Assembly (NCBI RefSeq): GCF_002741035.1
Contig: NZ_CP016808.1
Location: 2,492,001 to 2,556,000 of the forward strand
Length of the DNA stretch: 64,000 nucleotides
Source of the DNA: Paenibacillus sp. BIHB 4019
Lineage (GTDB): Bacteria > Bacillota > Bacilli > Paenibacillales > Paenibacillaceae
Direction of reading: 5' to 3'
Both the position numbers and the translations under genes were made by a program. The notes under the pieces were generated by a model. It was given only the letters and a program-made list of their open reading frames with translations. It was not told the DNA's origin and did no database searches. This document shows, piece after piece, positions 35,203 through 43,404 of the stretch (position 1 is its first letter; every line of letters begins with the position of its first letter).

Positions 35203-35416
35203 AGGCGGTTGCCTCCTACTATCGGATACGTATAAAAGTAGCATAGAAAAATTCGATGAATGTTAAAACAAATCCACTAAAAAGTTAATCTTTCATTTAC
35301 ACAGCTCAAATAAACAACGAATAGTCGGAGGCTATACTGAGGTCAAGCTTAAAGCCTAGCGGACAAGGAAGCCTCGGCTGCTTGCTCCGCCAGTCATTTA
35401 ATAGACAGGCAGGTTA
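35203..35416. promoter_or_regulatory. Divergent regulatory region between LysR gene and ABC operon
   Basis: This 214-base spacer should carry LysR sites and both promoters. A plausible plus-strand promoter is TAAACA with TATACT 16 bases downstream (about 35310-35337); TTTACA with AATAGT at 18 bases is an alternative. I did not find an unambiguous T-N11-A repeat. Confidence 0.45.
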
Positions 35417-36397
35417 ATGCATATGGGACATATCGTAATGAATCATTTGGAAAAGTCTTTCGGCGCTGTTCAGGCGCTGCGGCCTTCCAGCTTATCGATT
35501 GCCAAAGGCAGCTTTACGACGCTGCTCGGCCCGTCAGGCTGTGGCAAAACGACGCTGCTGCGAATGCTTGCAGGACTTGAAACGCCGGATGGCGGCGAGA
35601 TTCATGTGAATGGAGAGTGCTACTATTCCAAAGTGAAGCGGATTAATAAGCCGGCTCATCAAAGGCAGTTCGGAATGGTTTTTCAAGACTTTGCGCTTTG
35701 GCCGCATATGACGGTGTTTGAAAATGTCGCCTTCGGCCTCCGTGCTGCGGGCATGAAGGCTGGACTTCAGGAAGCGGTGCTAGGCGCGCTCCAGACCGTC
35801 CGTCTTGGGGGCATGGAGAAGCGTTATCCGCATCAACTGTCGGGCGGACAGCAGCAGCGCGTCGCATTTGCAAGAGCGATCGTTATGAAGCCGCAGCTCG
35901 TGCTGTTCGACGAGCCGCTCAGCGCACTGGATGCGCTGCTGCGCGATGAAATGCGGGCGGAGCTGCTCCATCTGGTGAAGGAAGCCGGCGTGACGGCGCT
36001 TTACGTCACCCATGACCAGACGGAGGCGATGAGCATGTCGGATGAGGTTGTTGTGCTGCAAGGCGGCGAAATTTTGCAGCAGGGGACGCCGGAGCAAATA
36101 TACAGCGCCCCGGAGCATCCATTCGTTGCCCGATTCATCGGCAAGTCGAATTGGCTGATGAAGGATAAGTGGATGCTGCGGCCGGAGCATGTACGCTTTC
36201 GAGAGGCGGATGCGGAGGACCACCGCTTTGAGGCGGAGGTGCGACATGCCAGCTACATGGGCGACCGCTATGAGGTAGAGCTTGAGATGCAGGAAAATCT
36301 GGGCATTTGGACGGCCTACTCTCCGTCGAGGCTGCTCGTTGGCGATAAGGTGCAGGTTTACGCCTCGCCGGAGCATGTGCATGAAGTGGTGTCCTAA
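35417..36397 (+). CDS. ABC importer ATPase, ferric/2-aminoethylphosphonate (FbpC/PhnT) class
   Basis: This 326-residue ATPase of the iron/phosphonate/polyamine class has Walker A GPSGCGKTT near residue 43, signature LSGGQQQR near 143, Walker B VLFDEPLSALD near 160 and an H-loop TLYVTHDQTEAMS-like segment near 196. A C-terminal TOBE-like regulatory domain (MLRPEHVRF onward) follows. The ATG at 35423 has better ribosome-site spacing than 35417; either is possible. It is the first gene of an operon with binding lipoprotein, fused permease and a beta-CASP enzyme. Confidence 0.9.
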   Translation: MHMGHIVMNHLEKSFGAVQALRPSSLSIAKGSFTTLLGPSGCGKTTLLRMLAGLETPDGGEIHVNGECYYSKVKRINKPAHQRQFGMVFQDFALWPHMTVFENVAFGLRAAGMKAGLQEAVLGALQTVRLGGMEKRYPHQLSGGQQQRVAFARAIVMKPQLVLFDEPLSALDALLRDEMRAELLHLVKEAGVTALYVTHDQTEAMSMSDEVVVLQGGEILQQGTPEQIYSAPEHPFVARFIGKSNWLMKDKWMLRPEHVRFREADAEDHRFEAEVRHASYMGDRYEVELEMQENLGIWTAYSPSRLLVGDKVQVYASPEHVHEVVS

Positions 36398-36456
36398 ACG
36401 AGCGGGTTAAATGTTTTGACAAATAAAAAAATGAGAACAATCGGGAGGCCCTACCA

Positions 36457-37542
36457 ATGAAATTAGCTAAAAAAGGCATGATGCTTGCATTAACCGCATT
36501 TATGGGAGTCAGCTTGGCAGGCTGCGGAACAGCAGCAAGCAATGGACAAGCAAGCAGTGAAGCTTCTGCGTCACCTTCGGCGCCAGCCGCTTCTACAGCA
36601 GCAGAGCAGCCGCAGCAAACAGAGGTTAAACTGAGCGGCAGCGTAGTCGTATACAGCGCAGGACCAGAAGGGCTTGCGAACAAAATTAAGGAAGGCTTTG
36701 AAGCGAAGACCGGGGTGAAGGTCGAAATGTTCCAAGGCACAACGGGCAAAATTTTGGCCCGCATGGAGGCGGAAAAATCGAATCCAGCGGTTGATGTGCT
36801 TGTACTGGCGTCGCTTCCGGCGATGCAAGGACTGAAAGAGGAAGGCATATTGATGAGCTACCCGGAAGCGGCTAATGCGGACAAGCTAATTGCCGACTGG
36901 TCGGATAAAGACGGACAATATTTCAGCTACAGCGCCTCTGCGCTTGGCATTGTGTATAATACCAAGCTTGTACAGACGCCTCCAGCTTCATGGGCGGATC
37001 TGGCTAAGCCGGAGTGGAATGGCAAGGTCAACATTCCAGATCCATCCTTGTCCGGCTCGGCACTTGATTTTATTTCCGGCTATTTGAGCGCATCGGGCGA
37101 TAGCGGCTGGTCGTTATTCGAAAGCTACAAGCAAAACGGCGTAGCGATGGCGGGCGCGAATCAAGAGGCGCTTGATCCAGTCATTACAGGAGCGAAATCC
37201 GTTGTAGCTGCCGGCGTCGATTACATGGCATACAAAGCGAAAGCGGCTGGCGAGCCGGTGGATATTGTTTATCCAAAAGAGGGCAGCGTCATTAGCCCGC
37301 GTCCGGCTGCTATTGTCGGCACGGCCAAAAACGCCGACAATGCTAAAGCTTTTATCGATTATCTGCTTTCCGATGATGCTCAGCAAATGGTTACTGGCGC
37401 ATATTTGCTCCCAGGCCGCTCGGATGTGGAAGCGAAGGATCGCGCAAGTGTGGACGAAATTCCTACCTTCAACGTGAACTGGCAGTGGATGAACGAAAAT
37501 AGCGACAGCGTAACGACGAAGTTTACCCAATTGTTTAAATAA
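36457..37542 (+). CDS. ABC importer substrate-binding lipoprotein, ferric/phosphonate class
   Basis: This 361-residue lipoprotein has lipobox LAGC (Cys near residue 23) and a Ser/Ala/Pro-rich linker to about residue 60. The mature domain begins GSVVVYSAGPEGLANKIKEGF and has QGTTGKILARMEAEKSNPAVDVLV near residue 95, the FbpA/FutA/PhnS family pattern. Ligands in this class include ferric ion, 2-aminoethylphosphonate, thiamine and organophosphates. There is no obvious tyrosine cluster that would prove iron binding, and no Fur box was seen upstream, so iron is not favoured. Confidence 0.9.
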   Translation: MKLAKKGMMLALTAFMGVSLAGCGTAASNGQASSEASASPSAPAASTAAEQPQQTEVKLSGSVVVYSAGPEGLANKIKEGFEAKTGVKVEMFQGTTGKILARMEAEKSNPAVDVLVLASLPAMQGLKEEGILMSYPEAANADKLIADWSDKDGQYFSYSASALGIVYNTKLVQTPPASWADLAKPEWNGKVNIPDPSLSGSALDFISGYLSASGDSGWSLFESYKQNGVAMAGANQEALDPVITGAKSVVAAGVDYMAYKAKAAGEPVDIVYPKEGSVISPRPAAIVGTAKNADNAKAFIDYLLSDDAQQMVTGAYLLPGRSDVEAKDRASVDEIPTFNVNWQWMNENSDSVTTKFTQLFK

Positions 37543-37550
37543 AGCGAACA

Positions 37551-37602
37551 CCAGCCGCCTGATATCTGCTGCCCTAAGGCATCAGGTATCGGGCGGTGCT
37601 GG
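37551..37602 (+). other. Intercistronic hairpin between binding protein and permease genes
   Basis: CCAGC (37551-37555) pairs with GCTGG (37598-37602), with further GCC/GGC and GATA/TATC helices inside. There is no T-run. Such hairpins often protect the upstream mRNA so that binding protein is made in excess over permease. Confidence 0.5.
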
Positions 37603-37634
37603 CAATAGACAGGTAATAGACGGGTGGTCTGACG

Positions 37635-39305
37635 ATGCAATCCTCTTTATTTAAAAACTATGTTTGGCTCGGCATGGGGCTGGCGCTGGCGCTTCTCGGC
37701 ATGCTGGTGCTCGCGCCGCTGCTGATCGTATTCGGCACGAGCTTATATACGGACCAGAAGCTGGATTTGCTTGCTCCGCTGCAAATCATTAGGCAAAGCG
37801 AGCTTAGCGAGGTGCTGTTCAATTCGATTTGGCTTGGACTTTGCGTCATCGCGGCTACGACGGTGCTTGCTTTCCCGCTCGCTTGGATCATGGCGAAGAC
37901 GCCGCTGCGCCGCCACAAGTGGCTGGATATCGTGCTGCTTATCCCCTTCATGACGCCGCCTTACATCGGGTCAATGGGCTGGATGCTGTTCATGCAGACG
38001 AATGGCTACATGGAGCAGTTCATTCCGGCATCTAAGGCGATCACGCCTGCCTTCTTCAGTTTTGGCGGCATGGTGGCGATTATGAGCCTGCATTTATTTC
38101 CGTTTCTGTATTTGCTGCTGCGCAATGCGCTTCTGCAAATCGGCGGCAGCATGGAGGAAGCTGCGGCGGTGCATGGCGGCGGCTTCCTATACCGCCTGCG
38201 GCGCATCGTGCTGCCGCTGCTGCTGTCCAGCTACGTCATGGGCAGCCTGCTCATTTTTGTAAAAACGATTGCCGAGTTCGGCACGCCCGCCACCTTCGGG
38301 CGCAAAATCGGCTTTTACGTTATGACCTCGGAAATCCATAAATATATTTCCAGCTGGCCGATTGATTTTGGCAAGGCGACTTCTCTCGCTTCGGTGCTGC
38401 TCGCGGCTTGTCTTGTGATGTGGTATATCCAAAGCACGATAAGCAGCCGCTATTCGTATCGCTTAGTCGGCGGCAAGGGCGCTATCAAGCAGACAGCGAC
38501 GATGAGCCGCTGGGGCCGGATATTGTGCTCGCTGTACATTGGGGTACTGCTCCTTGCCTCTATCGGTATTCCGTATTTTTCGATTATTACGGCATCGCTC
38601 TTGAAGCTGCGCGGCGTAGGCCTCGCATGGGACAATTTGACGCTTCAGCATTATGTGGAGCTGCTTACGCCGGGGTCTTCGAGTCTGAATGCGCTGCTTA
38701 ACAGCTTCGGCCTGTCGATTGTCGCCTCCACGATTGCCGTCGTGCTGGGCACATGGTTCGCCTTGACGGTGCAGCGCTCGCGTACGCCGGGGCAGAAGCT
38801 GGTCGATTTATTCAGCTTGCTGCCGAATACAGTACCTGGCATTGTTATCGTCGTAGGGCTGATTTTGTTATGGAATGCGAAGTGGATGCCGATTCCGCTT
38901 TACAATACGTATGGCATGGTCGTACTGACGTATGTTATTTTGTTCCTGCCTTATACTGTGCAATATGTGAAAGCAAGCTACGGGCAAATCGACCCGATGC
39001 TGCTGCAGGCGGGACAAGTGTTTGGCGGACGCAGGCTTTATGTGCTGCGGCGGATTTTGCTGCCGCTGCTGCTGCCCGGCATGCTGGCGGGCTGGATGAT
39101 GACGTTCACGATATCCAATCGGGAGCTGGTGGCGTCGCTGCTCGTCCTGCCGCCGTCGATGAAAACGTCGGCGACGTATATTTTTGCCCAGTTTGAGCAG
39201 GGAGAGGTGTCGATGGGGATGGCAATGGCCGTCATCTCGGTTGGCATCACGACGGTGCTGCTGCTGGCGATGAATGTTTTTAGCTCACAACAGAAAGTGG
39301 AATAG
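37635..39305 (+). CDS. ABC importer permease, fused two-domain ferric/phosphonate class
   Basis: This 556-residue permease contains two binding-protein-dependent transport domains in one chain, with about twelve membrane helices. Two EAA loops are visible: EEAAAVHGGGFLYRLRRIVLPL near residue 175 (first domain) and QAGQVFGGRRLYVLRRILLPL near 455 (second domain), each with the conserved glycine. Fused permeases of about 550 residues are typical of FbpB/SfuB and PhnU2-type importers. It works with the ATPase and lipoprotein upstream. It ends three bases before the next gene. Confidence 0.91.
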   Translation: MQSSLFKNYVWLGMGLALALLGMLVLAPLLIVFGTSLYTDQKLDLLAPLQIIRQSELSEVLFNSIWLGLCVIAATTVLAFPLAWIMAKTPLRRHKWLDIVLLIPFMTPPYIGSMGWMLFMQTNGYMEQFIPASKAITPAFFSFGGMVAIMSLHLFPFLYLLLRNALLQIGGSMEEAAAVHGGGFLYRLRRIVLPLLLSSYVMGSLLIFVKTIAEFGTPATFGRKIGFYVMTSEIHKYISSWPIDFGKATSLASVLLAACLVMWYIQSTISSRYSYRLVGGKGAIKQTATMSRWGRILCSLYIGVLLLASIGIPYFSIITASLLKLRGVGLAWDNLTLQHYVELLTPGSSSLNALLNSFGLSIVASTIAVVLGTWFALTVQRSRTPGQKLVDLFSLLPNTVPGIVIVVGLILLWNAKWMPIPLYNTYGMVVLTYVILFLPYTVQYVKASYGQIDPMLLQAGQVFGGRRLYVLRRILLPLLLPGMLAGWMMTFTISNRELVASLLVLPPSMKTSATYIFAQFEQGEVSMGMAMAVISVGITTVLLLAMNVFSSQQKVE

Positions 39306-39308
39306 CTG

Positions 39309-40676
39309 ATGATGCAACTGACCATTTGGGGTGGAGCGGGCGAACACGGCCGCTCCAGCTATTTGCTGCAATATAAAGACGAAGCGGTTTTGCTGGACTG
39401 CGGCGGGAAAAAAGAAGGCGGAGGACAATATCCGCTCATTCGTCCGGAAGTGATTCCGCAGCTTAAAGCGGTATTTTTATCGCATGCGCATGAGGATCAT
39501 TCCATGGCGCTGCCGCTGCTGTATAAGCACGGTTATGAAGGTGAAGTATGGACGAGCCGCGTGACGGAGCAGCAGCTTCCGGGCTATTTTCAGGCATGGC
39601 GCCGTTATGCCCGCTCGCAGGCTGCCGAGCTCCCCTATACGGATGAGCATATTGCGGCCATCCGCTATGCCTATTTAGAGGAGCGATCCATCGCGGCTGA
39701 ATGGAGCAGCGTGTTCCCCGGGCTGCGCATAAAATGGGGCCGCAGCGGGCATTTGCCAGGCGCCGTTTGGCTGGCGCTCGATTGGCATGGCAAGCTGGTT
39801 TATTTCTCAGGCGATTACACGGCTGAATCGGGCCTGCTTGCGGCAGACGAGCCGCTGCTGTCAGCGATTGGCGAGGGCGGCGAAGGAGCGGATGCCGCCC
39901 GCCGCCCGATTTCTGAGACAAGGCGCATCGCCGATCTTGCGATCATCGATGCGGCTTACGGGGCGAACCCGGATTCGCAGGCGGTTCGGCTGGCGGAGCT
40001 GGAGCGGGCGACCGAGGAGGTACTGCGGGCGCAGGGCTCGGTGCTGTTTCCTGTGCCGACGAGCGGGAGAGGGCAGGAGCTGTTGGTATGGGCGAGCGAG
40101 CGCTTCCCAGAGGCGCAGCTTATAGTGGAGCGGGCGCTAATGGAGCCGCTCCGCCAGCTGGCTGCGCTGCCGGAATGGCTGGGCGGCGGAGCGCTGGCCC
40201 GTATGGAGCCGCTGCTGGCGAGTGGCAGGCTTACGATTGTCGCAAATGAAGAGGAGCGGCTAAGGGCGCTTGCTCGCAAGGGCAGCTCCCTGATTTTTAC
40301 GAATGATGGCATGATGCAGTCTGAAGTTGCCCGGTGGTATTATGAGCAGCTTTCGGGCGCCGCCCGCCATGCCGTATTGCTGACCGGACATCTGGCCGCA
40401 GGCTCTTATGGCGAAATGGCGCTGCGAAGCAGCGAGGACAGTGGCGGCAGCAGCGGGGACCGCGCCTCTGACTTCCCAATTCCAGTACAGCATATCCGCT
40501 ATAAGGTGCATCAAGGCTTGCCGGATGTCAGGCAAATGATGAAGCGGGTACCAAGCCGCTCTGTCGTGCTGGCGCATGCCGTTAAGCCAAGAACCGATCA
40601 ATTGCTTGAAGTGTTGGAGGAAGAGGGCTATGAGGGCGTGTATTCGCTGAGCCCGGGTGACCGGTTGATTTTTTAA
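39309..40676 (+). CDS. Metallo-beta-lactamase/beta-CASP fold hydrolase
   Basis: This 455-residue cytosolic hydrolase is the last gene of the transporter operon. Motifs: TIWGGAGEHGRSSYLLQY at the start, metal site SHAHEDHSMALPLL near residue 58 (HxHxDH), GHLPGAVW near 145, VYFSGDYTAESG near 160, then the beta-CASP motif A region IIDAAYG near 215, motif B LTGHLAAGSYG near 360 and motif C LAHAVKPRTDQLLE near 425. All metal ligands therefore appear present. Relatives are RNases (RNase J, CPSF73) and related esterases. Linkage to an importer suggests processing of the imported compound or of RNA that controls the operon; this is speculation. ATGs at 39309 and 39312 are both possible. Confidence 0.86.
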   Translation: MMQLTIWGGAGEHGRSSYLLQYKDEAVLLDCGGKKEGGGQYPLIRPEVIPQLKAVFLSHAHEDHSMALPLLYKHGYEGEVWTSRVTEQQLPGYFQAWRRYARSQAAELPYTDEHIAAIRYAYLEERSIAAEWSSVFPGLRIKWGRSGHLPGAVWLALDWHGKLVYFSGDYTAESGLLAADEPLLSAIGEGGEGADAARRPISETRRIADLAIIDAAYGANPDSQAVRLAELERATEEVLRAQGSVLFPVPTSGRGQELLVWASERFPEAQLIVERALMEPLRQLAALPEWLGGGALARMEPLLASGRLTIVANEEERLRALARKGSSLIFTNDGMMQSEVARWYYEQLSGAARHAVLLTGHLAAGSYGEMALRSSEDSGGSSGDRASDFPIPVQHIRYKVHQGLPDVRQMMKRVPSRSVVLAHAVKPRTDQLLEVLEEEGYEGVYSLSPGDRLIF

Positions 40677-40694
40677 ATGAAAAATGAAAAATAG

Positions 40695-40750
40695 AAAACA
40701 GCTGAGATTCGCGGCGGCAAAATGTCGTAATGAATCGATGCTGTTTTTTT
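40695..40750 (+). terminator. Intrinsic terminator
   Basis: AAAACAGC (40695-40702) pairs with GCTGTTTT (40740-40747), with an inner GATTC/GAATC helix, followed by a T-run. It ends the ABC/beta-CASP operon. Confidence 0.72.
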
Positions 40751-40979
40751 GCGGTCTGCTAAAGTTTTCATTCGTGTTGGAATTGGGGAATATTATTTAC
40801 AAGTTAGATACAAGCTGGACATAGTCTTGAGATATTCGCTTTATATACTGTATTCATCAGGAGGACGCAGCAGCGGCAAACAAGGAGGGACAGCAGCAAC
40901 GTCCAGCTAGAGCGTCCAGTTATTGAAATTATAAAAATAGAGATAAAAAAAACGGAGTATTCAAAAGGAGATTATAAAG
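40751..40979 (+). promoter_or_regulatory. Upstream region of the copper-amine-oxidase-N-like gene
   Basis: Candidate promoter elements are TTTACA...CATAGT (18-base spacing, about 40797-40826) and TTGAGA...TGTATT (16-base spacing, about 40836-40864); neither is decisive. A good AAAAGGAGA ribosome site lies just before 40980. Nothing else was recognised here. Confidence 0.4.
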
Positions 40980-41675
40980 ATGAAAAACAACATGAAAAAA
41001 GGAATCGTATCGATGGTAGTTGTCGGAATGACGTTGACGGGCGCAGCGGGCGTATATGCTGGAGCGAGCCTCCAAAAAATTTCAGCGTATTTGAACGGCA
41101 ATATTAGTATTAAAGTCGATGGAGCTGCTTATACCCTTAAAGATGAGAACGGCCACAAGCTTTCGCCAATTATGTATCAGAATAAAATGTATTTGCCTGT
41201 CCGCTCGCTAGCGGGAGCACTTGATACACCGATTCAATATGATTCGAAAAATAACCAGGTGCTAATTGGCAAAGGGCAGCAAGCATCCGAGCAGTATGTC
41301 GAGGTCAAATACAGCGACGCGCAAATCAAACTCATTAAGAAGGAGTTTGCTGCATTTGAAGGCTTTGAAACGGCATATGCGCCTAAGCAGATGGCAGCCG
41401 GAGATGCTTATGTCAAATCGTTTGCCGGGGGCGACGGCGTTAGTGTGATTTTCAAGCATATGAACGTCAATGTATCTCCAAGAGACTATTCGGACGGTTA
41501 TGAAAGCAAGGAGGTCGTGCTGTCGAACGGGGTAAAAGCGAAATGGTATACGCCGAGCGACCTGCCGATGCTGAGCTTCCAGCTCGATGACCGCACGATT
41601 ACGATTAGCTCCCCTGATAAAGCGTTGACCGAAGCGCAAATGGAGAAAATCGCAGTTAGCGTAGCAAAATTGTAA
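40980..41675 (+). CDS. Secreted protein with copper-amine-oxidase N-terminal-like domain
   Basis: This 231-residue exported protein has a signal peptide (MKNNMKKGIVSMVVVGMTLT..., cleavage near residue 27, AGA). It continues with a 60-residue domain of the copper amine oxidase N-terminal-like (stalk) type: KISAYLNGNISIKVDG, then MYQNKMYLPVRSLAGAL near residue 68, the hallmark YLPVR motif. In Paenibacillus and Bacillus such domains sit on many wall-associated or secreted proteins and are not enzymes by themselves. The remaining 120 residues have no recognised family. It stands alone with its own terminator. Confidence 0.85.
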   Translation: MKNNMKKGIVSMVVVGMTLTGAAGVYAGASLQKISAYLNGNISIKVDGAAYTLKDENGHKLSPIMYQNKMYLPVRSLAGALDTPIQYDSKNNQVLIGKGQQASEQYVEVKYSDAQIKLIKKEFAAFEGFETAYAPKQMAAGDAYVKSFAGGDGVSVIFKHMNVNVSPRDYSDGYESKEVVLSNGVKAKWYTPSDLPMLSFQLDDRTITISSPDKALTEAQMEKIAVSVAKL

Positions 41676-41717
41676 GCTTAACCTAAGTCATAATTATTCC
41701 GTGACACCTACAAATAA

Positions 41718-41768
41718 AAATAAGCCGCCTCTGCCGCATGAAAGCCGCAGGGGCGGCTTATTTTTATT
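41718..41768 (+). terminator. Intrinsic terminator
   Basis: The perfect arms AAATAAGCCGCC (41718-41729) and GGCGGCTTATTT (41752-41763), with an inner CTGCCGC/GCCGCAG helix, are followed by TTATTGG. Confidence 0.82.
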
Positions 41769-41799
41769 GGCCCCGCGAATTTGGCTTTCCGAAGGAGTC

Positions 41800-41856
41800 T
41801 TGACTTTTTATCTGGGGTATTTTACAATAGCATGATTCTAACTAACGTTCGTTAGG
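41800..41856 (+). promoter_or_regulatory. Promoter and TetR-type operator of the SMR operon
   Basis: TTGACT (41800-41805) and TACAAT (41824-41829), 18 bases apart, form the promoter. An 18-bp near-palindrome, CTAACTAAC followed by GTTCGTTAG (41839-41856), lies just downstream, with one mismatched pair. TAACGNNCGTTA-like operators are typical of TetR repressors, so the first gene likely represses itself and the exporter genes. Confidence 0.72.
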
Positions 41857-41890
41857 TAAAACCTTTGCCGATTGAAAAGGAGGGATTGCA

Positions 41891-42499
41891 ATGGCGGAAA
41901 AACAGGAGCGTGTGCCGCGAGCTACGGCAGAACGCCTGAAGCAGGCGGCGCTGACGGTGTTCACGGAATTTGGCTATGAAGGAACGTGCATGTCTGATAT
42001 TGCCAAGGCGGTCCAGATTAAGACACCTTCTATATATGCTCATTTTGCGTCAAAGGAGCAGCTGTTTTTAGAGCTTTGCGGCGACGTGATGGCCGAAGAG
42101 GGCATGTTGTTTGATGCGCTTATTGGGCAGTCGCAAGGCAAGCCTGTTATCGAGCGGATGCGCGAGGTGTATGATTTTTTCACTGATTTCCCGCATTTGA
42201 CGGCCGGGCAGTGGTTTTTGAAACGCATGATGATAGTGCCACCAAAACATTTGCAGCAGCAGTTCCGGATTGATTTTTTGGCGCATGAACATCGGATAGA
42301 TGCGGCAGTAGGTGCGCTAATCGTGGAGGGGCAGCAGTCGGGCATCTTTTCTAAGCAGGAAGTGGATCATATGATTGCGGTTTTTTATACGCTGCTTGAT
42401 GGCTTGCTGGTTGCCAACCAGATTTATGAGCAGTCGGTATTTGTTTCACGCAAGCAAGTCGTTTGGGAAATGCTAATGAAGAGCTGGACGACAGCTTAA
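41891..42499 (+). CDS. TetR family transcriptional repressor
   Basis: This 202-residue regulator has an N-terminal helix-turn-helix (LKQAALTVFTEFGYEGTCMSDIAKAVQIKTPSIYAHFASKEQLF region, residues 15-58), with the TetR hallmark of a helix ending in YxHFxxKEQLF. The C-terminal ligand domain is unassigned. It begins behind AAGGAGG and is followed by two SMR exporter genes, so the ligand is probably the exported cation. A palindromic operator overlaps its promoter region. Confidence 0.93.
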   Translation: MAEKQERVPRATAERLKQAALTVFTEFGYEGTCMSDIAKAVQIKTPSIYAHFASKEQLFLELCGDVMAEEGMLFDALIGQSQGKPVIERMREVYDFFTDFPHLTAGQWFLKRMMIVPPKHLQQQFRIDFLAHEHRIDAAVGALIVEGQQSGIFSKQEVDHMIAVFYTLLDGLLVANQIYEQSVFVSRKQVVWEMLMKSWTTA

Positions 42500-42538
42500 G
42501 CAAGGCGGATTTAACGGAGGGTACAGAGAGGGGTTTTT

Positions 42539-42949
42539 ATGATGAAGGCTTGGCTTTATGTCATTTTCGGGGGCATATTTGAAGTGTTTTGGACCTTCGG
42601 TCTTAAATATTCGAAAGGATTTACAGACCCGCTAGTGAGCGTCATTACTGTTATTTTGATTATTATCAGCTTTGTGCTGTTCGCCCGTTCGATGCAATTG
42701 CTGGAAATCGGCACAGCTTATGCGGTATTTACTGGAATAGGTACGGCTGGTACGGTCGTATTCGGCATTTTGGTATTAGGCGAGTCTGCGGATATTAAAC
42801 GCCTGCTGCTGGTCGGAACGCTGATTATCGGCATTATCGGGCTTAAGCTCGTATCCAGTGAGAAGCCAAAGGAAGAGCAGGCGGCAGATGCAGGGATCGA
42901 GCAGAGTGCGCAAGCGGCACAGGTCGTGCAGGGAAGGGGCGGAAAATAA
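42539..42949 (+). CDS. SMR family exporter subunit (YkkC/Gdx-like)
   Basis: This 136-residue protein has four membrane helices and belongs to the small multidrug resistance family. Membrane-embedded Glu14 (GGIFEVFWTFGLKYSKGF) is the proton/substrate site, and GTAYAVFTGIGTAGTV near residue 60 is the family motif. LKYSKGFT and VLGESA resemble Gdx/SugE guanidinium exporters. A 30-residue Gln/Ala-rich tail is unusual. The second subunit gene follows immediately, so the pair should work as a heterodimer like YkkCD. Confidence 0.9.
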   Translation: MMKAWLYVIFGGIFEVFWTFGLKYSKGFTDPLVSVITVILIIISFVLFARSMQLLEIGTAYAVFTGIGTAGTVVFGILVLGESADIKRLLLVGTLIIGIIGLKLVSSEKPKEEQAADAGIEQSAQAAQVVQGRGGK

Positions 42950-42950
42950 G

Positions 42951-43265
42951 ATGGCATGGATCTTTTTAATTATTTCCGGCCTTGGCGAGGTCGGCGGCGT
43001 AACATTCATGAAGCTGTCGGACGGCTTTAAACGCTGGAGAGGGACGGTCGGAGCCATTGTTTTCGGCTTCATCAGCTTCTACTTTCTGTCGCGGTCGCTT
43101 CAGGACATTCCAATCAGTACCGCTTACGGCATTTGGACGGGAATCGGCTCGGTCGGCAGCGTTATTCTGGGGATGATTTTTTTCAAAGAATCGCGCGACT
43201 GGCGTAAAATCTTCTTCGTCCTCATGATTATTGGAAGCGTCATTGGTCTCAAAATGGTAGGCTAA
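42951..43265 (+). CDS. SMR family exporter subunit (YkkD-like)
   Basis: This 104-residue four-helix partner has Glu13 in ISGLGEVGGVTFMKLSDGF and STAYGIWTGIGSVGSVILG near residue 57. The ATG at 42951 follows the preceding stop directly, with a purine-rich site (GGAAGGGGCGG) in the end of that gene. An in-frame start upstream at 42858 would overlap the first subunit by 90 bases and is rejected. Two unequal subunits in tandem imply an obligate heterodimer; quaternary or guanidinium-type cations are the likely cargo. Confidence 0.9.
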   Translation: MAWIFLIISGLGEVGGVTFMKLSDGFKRWRGTVGAIVFGFISFYFLSRSLQDIPISTAYGIWTGIGSVGSVILGMIFFKESRDWRKIFFVLMIIGSVIGLKMVG

Positions 43266-43404
43266 TAATTGCGATATGGATAATAGTAGACAATAAACCT
43301 AAAGAAGGAGAGTGAACCTATGTCGCTCTTCTTTTCTTTTCGCCGTTTCCGATTTAAAATAATAGAATAGAGTATAGACATGGCGAGAGAGGCAGGCATA
43401 GGGC

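Noticed and set aside
35203..35416. Fur box before the ferric/phosphonate-class importer
   Set aside because: No TGATAAT-N-ATTATCA-like match was found, unlike the two siderophore loci in the same window.
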